NCBI GenBank assembly: GCA_949987565.1
Contig: OX465105.1
Location: 20,068,391 to 20,132,390, forward strand
Source: Luidia sarsii
Lineage: Eukaryota; Echinodermata; Asteroidea; Paxillosida; Luidiidae
Direction of reading: 5' to 3'
Length of the DNA: 64,000 nt
Within the stretch, counting starts at the first letter, position 1; each line of letters opens with the position of its first letter. Of the stretch, positions 34,733-44,986 are shown in pieces. The notes under the pieces were generated by a model. It worked only from the letters and a program-made list of their open reading frames with translations. It was not told the origin of the DNA and made no database searches. Position numbers and translations under genes: made by a program.

Positions 34733-36857
34733 GGCTGTCTGCGGGGGGCGTGGCGCGACGGACGCTTACCGGCGGCGACTCCCACAGGGGGCTGAGAACA
34801 CAAGAGGCGATATGTACAAACAAAACCAGTAATTGAGCACAATCGTAGAGATACAAATATGGTGCGAATTTTTTACAGAGCAAATTTGCAAATCACTTTT
34901 TGGATCCTAGCAGGACCTTCCGCTAAACCTTTGACCTTGAGAAAGGTCGAAAGGATAAAAACTTCAGGCCCTCTAAATTTTTGATAATCAGAACAAACGG
35001 GAAATAACCCATAAATTATTTTCAGTTTGAAAGTTGAGCTATGCGGTAATTGTCAACAGTAGTCGCTATGGTTACTGACTGGCACAAGTACAAGTACCTT
35101 ACGGGGCAGGCGGATACACATGACCATCGTGTAGGCAAAAATGAGAAAAAATGAATTCACACATTGAGCGTCGCAGTATCGCGATGAACCTGTCCACTAC
35201 AACGCTAATACTAGTGTGAACTGCCGTTGTGTATGTTGAGTTTTGGCTACATGACAGTTGTATACTTGTGAAACTTGACCACACTACTATAAAAAAAGAA
35301 AATGCTCAGTACTACTCAAGACTTTCTGAATTAACACGCCAGAAATAAAATATAAATATCAACATATTATCAGAAAAAAATGCCATATTTTGATGGTGGA
35401 ATAGTTTCTGCTCGGATCAAATCCACAAAAATCACCCGTTTTCCAGACATTCAGGAATGCTGACTGACTGAGGACAAAAATGGTTTTCAAATCCAGTTTT
35501 GCACTTGCAGTAAAGTTACGTGTACTTTTTAACTGGAGTGTGTACAGAACGATGACTTCATTTGTGGCCTACTAAACATCACTTTATGCATTGGATCTTT
35601 GAAACCATTTCATTTCCTCATGGTCCTATCGTGATTGACGTTGTTTTTCAGTTTTTGCACTAAAATTGCAATATTTGCCCTTCTTAAAACCTAAACAAAT
35701 TAATGTTGAACTGAAACGACAACAATCGGTTTTAAATGTCATAATACGTAAGAAATGTTGACTTATTAAAGTACATGTGCGGTAAGACATCACAATTCAC
35801 ACTGGAAATCCATTCTCATTTTTGTTCAATCAAAGAATGGAAAATGTCATTATATTTTTGGGAGTCCGTTCCTGAATTATTTGTTCAAACCAGTCAAAGC
35901 CTGAAACTCAAAAGTCAAAATTTGCTCAGCTCCCCTCTTGGCTAAGTAAGTGACAAAGAACAAAACCGAAAACGACTTCCTTGTGCACCGACTAGGAGTA
36001 GGACTGTGAAAAAAAAAATAGGGTCTAGGTCCAAAGTTTCAAGTTCAAGCTCGGGTTAACCAACCGCAAAAAAAAACTTGGACTGCGTTGTGTTGACCTG
36101 GGCCAAACCTCACATTTGAAGTGGGGAAACTGTGGGGGTCTTTAGTTTCACTCGTTTATCGATGCAACAACTCACGTGGTGACTTCGAGGCAGCTGCGGA
36201 CAGAAATAGAGGGCCCTGGCTTATTTTTATCCGGGCAGAAAAAAAGAGTTCGGTTACGAGGCTGAGACCGAGTGAGTCGAGAGACACGCCCGGGGTCTGA
36301 AGTCCCATTTTTCCGGCGGACCGACGACGACGACCCTGGCCCTGCCCCGCGTCGTTGCCATCTCACGGCGGGCGTGTCATCAGCAGAAGGCGGCGCTGCT
36401 CCACTCCCACTCCAGAGCCCCCCCGGCCATGGGCGAGGATAAACCGGCTGGCTGGTGGACTTTCTCCGAACGGAACTGGCAAACTGGCAATTTTTCGATC
36501 GTCATTTGTCGGATTTGTTTTTTCTTTTCTTTTTTTCTCTCTCTCCACGTTCACTCCTCGCCCCGCGGAGACGACATGTAGCAGCGAGAGGTTACGTTCG
36601 CAGCGCCGAGGTCACGTCCAATTTCAGGAAATTTTGACCCCTGCGATGCTTGCAAGAGGGCGCCCTGCAACATTAATGGTATTTTTTTTTACGCCTGCGA
36701 TTTTTTTTGGTCCATGTCTAGACGCGCGAGGGCGCTATATATTCAGGACCGTGACAGAAAAATTGCGGAAACTCGAAAAAATGATTTCGGGTTAGTTGGA
36801 TTGTCAATTTTGGGCAGCGACAAAAAAAACACGTCTTTTTTCGTTCTCCTTCTCAAG
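34733..36857. promoter_or_regulatory. Shared upstream region between KIAA2013 and SKA2-like gene
   Basis: A 2.1 kb intergenic segment lies between two divergent start codons. The parts nearest each gene (34735-34800 and about 36170-36700) are GC/CpG-richer than the AT-rich middle, and an R1 hairpin sits at 34898-34970. No TATA element can be assigned with confidence. A weak candidate short intron (GTAAGC at about 34770 to CCCCGCAG near 34740, - strand) is too short to be real. Confidence 0.4.
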
Positions 36858-39800
36858 ATGGACAAGCAAATGACGGGGCAACAGGAGTGCGAGAGACTGG
36901 GGCAGGAGATGGTGAACACGGTGGACAAGGTCGAGGCATTGGTAAATCAGAAAATAGAATGTTGTGTCACTTGTGATTGTATTTGTGAATGTTATTGCTC
37001 CAGTGTATGCCTAACCTGTGTTGTGGTTCAAAATTTTACTTTTTAGTTTAAACCTAGGCCCAAATTGAGACCACTGCGTTAGAGTAGGCCACGGAGGGGG
37101 ATGTTTCTGTAGTGTTAGCCAGCGATGAAGTGCAGTCATTATAACAAATAGATTTTCTCACTCTGCCTTTGAGAAAGGTCCTGCTAGGATCGAAACGTCA
37201 GGCCCACTAAATTTTAAGATTTGCATTTTAGTAATTTCAGTCAGTAAGCAGTTTGCAACATTTTTGTATATCACTCTCTACATGTACTGTAAATGTACCA
37301 CCTTTTGTGTCAATGTTTGCACTCACAAACCACACTCTCTTCCTTCTCCCTCCACCCTTCCCCCTGGCCCCTCCCCCTCTCCCTCCCCCTTCCCCTCCCC
37401 TCCCCCTTCCCCTCCCCTCCCCTTCAGCCACCCCTCCCCTCTTCCAAACACCAAATCGTGAAGCTTCCCATTGATCCCAACATGCTCCATGGGGGGGGGG
37501 GAGTGAATGAGAGAAAACGTGAAACATCCCAACATGCTCCACAGCTCCATACCAGACATTATTCAATTTCTCTTGTCCTTTTCTGTCTACAGTTTCGCAA
37601 GGCGGAGTCGGACCTGGAGTACATGTCAAGGAAACTTGGAGACGAATTCAGGGAACAGCTGGGAGACAACAGTCAGGTTGGTGCCGGGAGGAGGCCGAGC
37701 ACAGACTCCGCACATCCTATGGGTGGCTTTGAGTGACGAGTCTCGAAATTCTTTGACTGGACCAGGATGTGAACTCGAAACCTCTGGTTTTCCGCACCAG
37801 TGTAACTTAGACTAGAGTGCCAGTATGCAAAACCAGAGGTCTCAAATTCAAGTAACGTTCCAGTAAAAAAAAAAAAAAAAAATCAATTTTTCAATTTTTT
37901 TTTATAATGTTCCCAGTCAGTTTTTCCTTGATTTGTTTGACTTTTTTTTTTTTTTTTTTACCCCTTACGTACGGATGACGTCTATAACCGCTCGGAGAGT
38001 TTCAAAATTTGGATGCCGCTATTGTCCAAACTGTAGACAAAGACTCTTTTCAGCAATATTTATCATGACAAACACCTTTGTTGACGTAAGTTGCTGCATG
38101 GATTGCCAGATTAGCGGTAACAATGGCGCTTTTGTGGGGCTTCATTGTGAACGATCGAGGGTCTGCGCGCTACTAAAATAATCCCGCCGTCAAGGGGTTA
38201 AATCGCTCTAGTTTATTTGTTATTTCTTTCAAGCTTAACCCCACCGAGATGATGCAGAAACTGCAGCGAGTTAAGAAGGAGTACAACAGTCTGGTGCAGG
38301 AGGCCGAAGGCATCAAAGCCATGCAGAGCCAGATGGCATCGTACTTCAAGTCTCAGCTCCAGACGGCCTGCACGGCCATCCAGGCCCTGCAGGAGAAAGC
38401 ACCCCAAGCCCAGGTACCGTCAGAAGAGCCCGGCTTGAAAAAAAAAAATGCGGAGGGCCCGACGTTTCGATTCTAGCAGGACCTTTTCTCAAAGGCGAAA
38501 TGTAAATTTGGAGGAAGATCAACCAGATTCTGTCTTTGAGAAAGGGCAGTGTGTGCTCTAACCATCAGTGCAGGAGACTCTCAGGCCCTTTAATGAAGCC
38601 GCGGATCAGACTCTGGCTCAGGCTTTGTCTCCATCCGACAAAACCTGAAAATCCAGGTTGTGGTTTTTTGCCGAGTTTGTAGGTTTGCTGGCTTGTTAAG
38701 AACAGAGCATTCACCAAGAAATTGAGGCCAAAGGCTTGTTTTTAGTAAGGCCCATGACATGAAAACAGGTATAAGAGAAATGTGACAGAAGCCTAAGCCT
38801 GAGTCTAAACCTTCATTTCGTAAGCGGCCTATAGATGCCTCCTGTCGACGAATAGAGCACACTCTGTCCGAAACGTTGAGTTACCGGCTCTTTTCGGAGC
38901 CACACTCCGTCCGTCAAGAGGTGATGTTCATGGTGTCACCGTAAGACCCACTAGTCTAGAACTAGGACACACAAACTATTGGAAACACGAAATTGAAAAC
39001 TGACTGGCAAACAATTCTCACTTCTGATCAGATATCAGACAGCGGTGACCAGGAGGCCGCTGTGCAGGCCGTTCTCGGCCAGGAGTCGGCTGGACCGGAG
39101 GAAAAAAAGCGAGGGCGCCACAGCCACCAGCCATGACTGCAGCAAGACTCCATCCCAGGTGAACAGGCCTACCCAGACTGAGGTTTCTTCTTTTTTTTTT
39201 TTTTTTTTTTTTTTTGGGGGGGGTTGAAATGGGAACAGTGTCTGTGACTCTCCCTGGCTGTCAGAAAGGGAAAACAAAAAGGAAACAAAAAAGGGTTGGG
39301 GGCTCCTCCTTTCTTTTTTCAAAAAAGGCAGGACGCTAAATATTTTTTTTTTTTTTTTTTTTATTTAGCCTTAATTACCAAAATTTGAATCTCAAAAATC
39401 TGCAGTGCCTGACGTTTCGATCCTAGGATGGCCTGTAGTGAGCTTTGATAATTTGGTTCTTTGTTTTCTTTTTCTTTTTCGCTACAAGGAACCATCTGAG
39501 GAAGGCAGTAAAACAACCACTGTTGCATCACAAGCCGGTAAGTCAGGACAGAAGCACATACCATGTGTTTGTGCCAAACCTTAACTCATATCGCTAAGGG
39601 TTGCAGCCGCATACATTCTCCTCGACGCAAACATATTATATCTATGATGCAACGCGGTACCCGCCGCTATTCATTATTCCAATCCGCCACACGACCTCGA
39701 CCAGCTCGGTGGTCAAGTGGTTAAGACGTCAGCACTAGAGAGCAAGAGTCGCGGGTTCGAATCCTGCTTGAAATTTGGTCATCAGGCATCGGGCAGTGCG

Positions 39801-41335
39801 GTTTGCATTGTTGAGTTGAGTCTGAGATTTTGATTGTGGCATTTTTTTTGTTTTGGGGTGGGGGCAGAAAAGAGAGCCAGATCCAACAGCTTCACCGCAG
39901 TCTCTGAGGAGGAGTTCCAGTCCATCTCTCCGCTCATCAAATGCCGAGCCAAGCTTGCCGACATCAATACGGTGAGCGCCCGAGAACCCGTCCCTCATCC
40001 TCCAATTGTTGATCTTTATTGCCCGGCGCAAATCATCCCCCGAAAGGATTTCAGCCCGGGCTGGAGACACGGCTCCAACCCTCCCTCTCACCCTTACACT
40101 TTGTCTCTCTTTACAAGGAGGTATCTGAGCAGCTTCTTCCCATGTTCTGGAATTCCCCTTTTTCTAGTTCGTGTTTCCCATCTTCTTATGATCTGGTCCG
40201 TGTTAAGAGGAACGTCAATTTATATCTGCAGCCTTCCTGAGTTTCCCCCTATCTCCTTCCTTCCTTTAGCCCTTAACCTAGAGTGGCTTTATAAGCCTTG
40301 TTTTGGGAGAAATTGCATAATTTCCCATGTTTCCCACCTTATGATTTGGCCCGTGTTATTGAGGAATGTCAATTCCTATCTCCAGCTGTCCTGAGTTCCT
40401 CCCTATCTCCTTCCTTCCTTAGCCCTGATCCCTGAGTGGCTTTATAGCCTTGTTTTGGCTCTGCTTCCCCTTCAGGTCTACAGGTCACTGTTTGAGCACT
40501 TCAAGGCCAGTCCCAAATCGGGGCAGCTGACGATCCAGGACATGACCAAGCAAGGGATGCGCATCACGGGAGCCACAGGAGAAGCCAAGCTGAAGGTGAG
40601 ACGGGTCGAGGCGGGTCACATTCCTCTCCGGACATCCACTGGTCATGTGATGGTCATCTAGTGGTCATGTGATTGTTGTCCAGGGGTCATGTGATGATCA
40701 TACCGTGGCCACGTGATAATTATCCACTGGTAGTGTGACGGTCATCCAATGGTCATGTGATGGTCATGTGATGGTCATCTAGTGGTCATCCAGTGGTCAT
40801 CTAGTGGTCATCCAGTGGTCATCCAGTGGTCATGTGATGGTTATCCAGGGGTCATGTGATGGTTATACAGTGGCCATGTGATGGTCATCCAGTGGTCATA
40901 TGATAGTTATCCAGTGGTCATGTGATGGTCGTCCAGTGGTCATGTGATGGTCATCCAGTGGCCATGTGATGGTTATCCAGGTCATGTGATAGTTATCCAG
41001 TGGTCATGTGATGGTTATCCATTGGTCATGTGATGGTCATCCACTAGCCATGTGATGATCATCCAGTGGTCATGTGATGGCAATCCTTTGGCAATTTGTG
41101 GTCACCTGATGAATATGATAATCAAGTGGTCAATGAATAGTCATATTATGGCCATCCAATTGCCATTCAATGGTTGTCTGTTGTCATCTGTTAGTCATCT
41201 AGCGATCACATGACAGTCACCTCCAGTCATCTAATCTGAAGATCTTCTCTTTCTTGTTTCTCCACTTGCCTGCAGGTCCTAAGAGCGCTGAAGATTCTCC
41301 AAATAAGCAAAAATGGAGCGGTCAAGCTCCTCTGA
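36858..41335 (+). CDS. SKA2: SKA2-like spindle/kinetochore protein with C-terminal winged-helix-like domain, 8 exons, about 266 aa
   Basis: Subunit of the Ska complex, which couples kinetochores to spindle microtubules. Exons: 36858-36941, 37593-37676, 38234-38413, 39039-39158, 39489-39537, 39868-39971, 40476-40595, 41276-41335; all phases agree. Residues 1-116 form the SKA2 coiled-coil region, with the family-typical FRKAESDLEY at 29-38. Human SKA2 stops near 121 residues. Here a linker (117-180) leads to FTAVSEEEFQSI, IKCRAKLADINTVYRSLF, GQLTIQDM and LRALKILQISKNGAVKLL, which follow the order of the microtubule-binding winged helix at the C-terminus of SKA1. The fit is by pattern, not computed. 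Exon 4 has two possible readings (see findings). The ATG was chosen because MDKQ lies at the usual distance before the SKA2 motif. It is convergent with C19orf53 downstream. Confidence 0.82.
37200..37560. repeat. Dispersed pyrimidine-rich repeat, copy 2
   Basis: It matches 1880-2240, including the ACCACCTTTTGTGTCAAT, CACTCTCTTCCTTCTCCC and CCCATTGATCCCAACATGC segments. It occupies SKA2 intron 1 and ends about 30 bases before exon 2. Confidence 0.88.
38590..38830 (+). mobile_element. MITE family C copy in SKA2 intron 3
   Basis: Shared landmarks are GGCTCAGGCTTTGTCTCC, AAAACCTGAAAATC, ATTCACCAAGAAA and AACCTTCATTTCGTAAGCGG. Confidence 0.72.
39600..39815 (+). repeat. tRNA-derived SINE (type 2) in SKA2 intron 5
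   Basis: A leader (CTCCTCGACGCAAACAT, CGCGGTACCCGCCGCTAT) is followed by a tRNA-like body (GGTGGTCAAGTGGTTAAGAC ... GGTTCGAATCCTG) and the CATCGGGCA tail. Confidence 0.78.
40615..41090. repeat. About 21 bp minisatellite in SKA2 intron 7
   Basis: Units such as GGTCATGTGATGGTCATCCA repeat about 20 times with substitutions and degrade towards 41230. It begins 20 bases after the exon 7 donor. Confidence 0.9.
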
Positions 41336-41889
41336 ATGGCCGCAGTGTGACCGGCCAGCAGCCAGTAATCCGATGTCAGCAAGTGACAGGGATCTTTGTG
41401 ACTTTGTCCTCTGTGTTAGTGTGTTCATTGATTGCTGGCTCCCTGCTTCCAGTCGAGTATTTCTTCCAAAGATAAAAATTCCAAGAATTCTAGACTTTGG
41501 AGAAAGAATTGAAGGTACAGGTCATTCCCTTCGAATTCAAACCCCAACCCTGAGGTATCCAGACCTTAGATGGCGGCCTTCCCAAATAGTCAGCTATTTT
41601 TTTCCGGATAGAGGCGCCAGTCAGAAGCATTCAACCACTAACTGACATACCGGTAATTATTTCGCCAGGGATCACACTTGGATGCTAATGACGATCTGTT
41701 AACTGATAGTATATTTATTATTTGTGTGAAATCCATGTGCATCATTTCAAATCAGATGGGCATATATTTTGCTTTTTTAGCTTATTAGATTGTGCAAGGC
41801 GCGAGTTAAAGTGAGATGTATTCATATGATAACAGTACATAATTAAAATTCAAGATTTGTTGGAGATTTTGAAAAATGGCAAAGAAAAC

Positions 41890-41975
41890 TTTGACTGGGC
41901 TGGGACTTGCACCCGAGACCTATGGCTTTGTGTACCAGCGCTCGCTCTTTTACCCTCTGAGCTATCCAGCCCTTA
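41890..41975 (-). repeat. tRNA-derived SINE (type 1)
   Basis: It reads as the reverse of GGCTGGATAGCTCAGAGGG...GGTCTCGGGTGCAAGTCCC. The remainder of 41336-42770 is AT-rich with no exon visible. Confidence 0.65.
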
Positions 41976-42774
41976 GATGGTGGCCTACCCAAATAGTCAA
42001 CTAGTCTTTGCCTGGGTGGGGGGGGGGGGTTGGCGCCAGTCAGAAGCAATCCAGCCATTAAAGGGAGACGTCACCATCTCTTAAACGGGAGTCTCTGTGT
42101 TTCTGACGGTAATGAAAATTGCAGCGTGAACCTTTCATATCTTCTGACTACTTTCAATTTCTGTATGCTTAGCCATGTAATTGTTTTGCTAATGAACCCA
42201 GAAAAATGATTAAACCAGAACAAATACTAAAATGTAGATGCTCAGAGACCCCTGAAACTCATTTTATTATCACAAACAAAATAAATGAAATCGCATAAAT
42301 TAAGCAATCAAAACAGAAACAAACAAAAGCAAAAGAATGAAACAAAACGGGTGATGAACATTTTTTTCTTCAAATCACAAAATATTGAGTTTGACAAATT
42401 TTGTTCGCATTAAAGTCTTATAAAAACAATAACTTCAAGACAAGGAAGATTTCATTCTTTAAATTCCAAAACGAAATGATTCCCTCATTGTGAAAATGTT
42501 GAGAACTAAGTAAAGATACCTGTATAGTGATGTACTTCATAATTATAACAAACAAAATGAAACAAAAACTGATAAATTTACCAATAAAAATGAAAAACAA
42601 TCAGACAAAAGTTAAGGAAACTTCATGGGTGGAAAGATTTCATTCTCCCAGAAAGGATTGAATGATTTGCCTCAATATGTTGAGGACAGTATGTCTTAGT
42701 TAGATGCAGCTTCTGAATTGATTTGTTTTATCAATGACCTCTTGGATGTAAACCTGCAGGGCAGAGTATCAAAA

Positions 42775-43075
42775 ATATCACTGAAGGCCAATAAATTGTG
42801 CGACTGCGATTGAGCGCTTACATGACCGAGAGATGCGATTGCAAGATCCACGGCAGGGGTACAGGTGCCCTTCTGTTTTTAGGGTTTTAACACATAAAAT
42901 TGAGCAGTTTGAGATACCAGTTTGACATAAAATCACCCCTCCCAAAAAACAAACAAAAAAAACAAAACATTAATAACAATAAATAAATCATGTCATTTCC
43001 AGAAATCCGAAAAAAAAATCACGCCATTTTAGGAAATCCGGAAATTTCAGGAAGTCTTACATCCCTGAGACAGGT
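42775..43075. mobile_element. hAT-like MITE family G
   Basis: It contains ACTGAAGGCCAATAAATTG, the AGGGTTTTAACA centre and the CCGGAAATTTC...CATCCCTG end. Other copies: 45905-46190 (reverse), 47870-47950 (partial) and 50487-50632 (clean, inside a SINE). Confidence 0.65.
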
Positions 43076-43389
43076 AATGTTACACCAAGGAGGTAGTAGG
43101 CTCGCCAACCCATCACTCTTGATGCAGAGAAGCTCTAAGTTAACATGGATCGCATGATTATCCACCATAGTGACGAGACACTTGCATTGAAACACGATGA
43201 TGCACTTCTATGATGGTATATATCAGCTGGGCTATCCATAGCTGGTGTCCACAGTACTTTCCAATGCTGGCATCTCCCAGTCCCATACGTTCCATCCTCA
43301 GTTTGCCCGAATCAGCGCATGGATTTCCATATACACCGCAGTCTGTCATCATAGTTTTAGGGGACGTCGTCGTCATGCCCCATTGCAGC

Positions 43390-44156
43390 TCATTTCTTCT
43401 TGGAGCTTTTCTTCCCCTCCATATCCGGAGGTGGGTGGGTCACCACGTTCATCGGGCGGGGCTCCCGGGCGGCCGCCATGGCGACCATTTCCTTCTCGAT
43501 GTTGCTGCCGATGGCTTTCTGCAGATTCTGAGTAATGCACAACACAAGGACTGTTCCAATTAGATGGCCTGGTACTGATGCAGAAAGATACCAGAAAGCT
43601 TAGACAGTTATCATCAACGTCCTACCTTCTTCAGTTTGGACATCTTGACCTCCCTCGCCTTTTTGGGTGCAATATAGCGACCTGCAAGGCAAAAAGACAA
43701 TCAAAGTCTCACTTATCTTTGCTGAAGCTCTGCATAACGAAGGGCAAGGCGTCTATGACAAGAGTGGCTTTGGTTAAGTCTCATTATAAAAATGTATTTC
43801 ACACATTTTATCTCAAAAGTTAGAGGGCCTGAAGTTTCGATCCTAGCAGGACCTTTCAAAAACTTCAGGCAAAGGCTCTTAAACTTTTGAGTATGTATTG
43901 TAGCTCATTTTAGTCAATAATAGTCAGTGAGCAGTTTTTGTGTTAACTTCTTATTCCTGTGATGGAGGCAAGCTTGGATATAGGTGTGACACAGATTGGA
44001 GCTTGCTTCATCAGAAGATCCAAATATTTGACTCGGAGAAAGAAAAATTGAAGATAATGACTGACCTCCTTTCTTGCTCACTCCCTTCTTCTGGTGTACA
44101 TGTTTCGAGCTCTTCCTACCGGGAACTTGTGCCTTTTTCTTCTTATTGCCCTGCAT
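43390..44156 (-). CDS. C19orf53: UPF0390 / C19orf53 (LYDG10) homologue, 3 exons, 94 aa
   Basis: Small, very basic conserved eukaryotic protein of unclear function. Exons in transcript order: 44156-44066, 43681-43626, 43527-43390; the phase-1 and phase-0 joins read cleanly. The N-terminus is Lys-rich (MQGNKKKKAQVPGRKSS). The family hallmark KGGRYIAPKKAREV spans the exon 1-2 join, as in human KGGRVIAPKKA. Then MSKLKKNLQKAIGSNIEKE and a Lys-rich end (KKSSKKK) follow. Length is close to human (about 99). The ATG lies about 830 bases from the divergent GPATCH3 ATG, so a shared promoter is plausible. Intron 1 contains an antisense fragment copied from GPATCH3. Confidence 0.92.
43721..43810 (+). pseudogene. 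Duplicated fragment of GPATCH3 exon-intron junction
   Basis: About 90 bases match 48184-48273 of GPATCH3: GAAGCTCTGCATAACGAAGG, then the end of the G-patch exon and the start of the intron. Differences include two silent-type substitutions and loss of the donor (GGGTAAGT in the gene, GGTTAAGT here). Intron sequence is included, so it came from DNA rather than mRNA. It lies in intron 1 of C19orf53 on the opposite strand. Confidence 0.88.
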
Positions 44157-44986
44157 TTTTCTTCTCTCTGAAAAAGAAGTAGGAGTTATTGTTATTTAAG
44201 AAAAATCGGTGCACAAAGTGGCAAAGAAACACACAAGTCATAAATTTGATTCTGATAAAGCAATTCTTTGACAAATAATTTTGTTTGCATATTCTCGATC
44301 ATGTGCCTTCAACTTAAAGTTAAACTAGATTCTAATTACTAGTAGTAGTACATACATGTAGTATTACTACTACTAGTAGTACTATAGTAGTAGTTAGTAC
44401 AGTAGTACCGAGTAGTACCGAGTAGTACAGCCGGGCTTAGACTGGAGCAAGGAAACTTGCTCTATGTATGGTAATTGCTCAGGCAATTAAACGCCGGTTT
44501 TGATGTCAAATTACTTCAATGACATTGACAGTAATTTGACATCAAATTATTTTCCTTTTTTTAGTATTAACGGTACGGATTTCTCAGTCCAAGGTCCAGA
44601 CATTTTTGGAAAAAGTGACAGGAAGAATACTTATCAATTAAAAAATAAATACAACAACTTACGAATCAAATACGCAAACTGCAAAAACAGTATGAGTTTC
44701 ACTGCACCTGCGAAATGACAACTCAGTTTTGAATAAGAAAGCACGTGCACTGTGCAGACGTTTACAGCTGAGCTTTGTAGCCTCTCAAATGTAAACGTCG
44801 TGGCTGTAAATGTTATACTTAAAAAAAGGACAATAAATAAAAAAAAATCAAATCTTATTCACGAAAATTAATTATTAGCTAATTATTTTTTTAGAAAAAA
44901 AATAGTTTTAAGATCATTTATTTATGTGACAATTTCGCGTCACAATTCTATGAACATACACGAACAAGGACAATCACCAATTCAAC
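44157..44986. promoter_or_regulatory. Candidate bidirectional promoter region, C19orf53 and GPATCH3
   Basis: 830 bases separate two divergent start codons. It includes a TAG/TAC trinucleotide microsatellite (about 44338-44432). The sequence just before the GPATCH3 ATG (TTCAACATGGCGGCGCC) is typical of an early initiator ATG, with GGCG after it. Promoter sharing is inferred from spacing only. Confidence 0.45.

Noticed and set aside
34736..34775. Possible 5' UTR intron of the KIAA2013 homologue (GTAAGC ... CCCCGCAG)
   Set aside because: Only about 35 bases long, below the size of a spliceable animal intron.
36355..36795. 146-codon frame upstream of SKA2
   Set aside because: Lies in the CpG-richer upstream region, translation is low complexity and not in frame with the SKA2 start.
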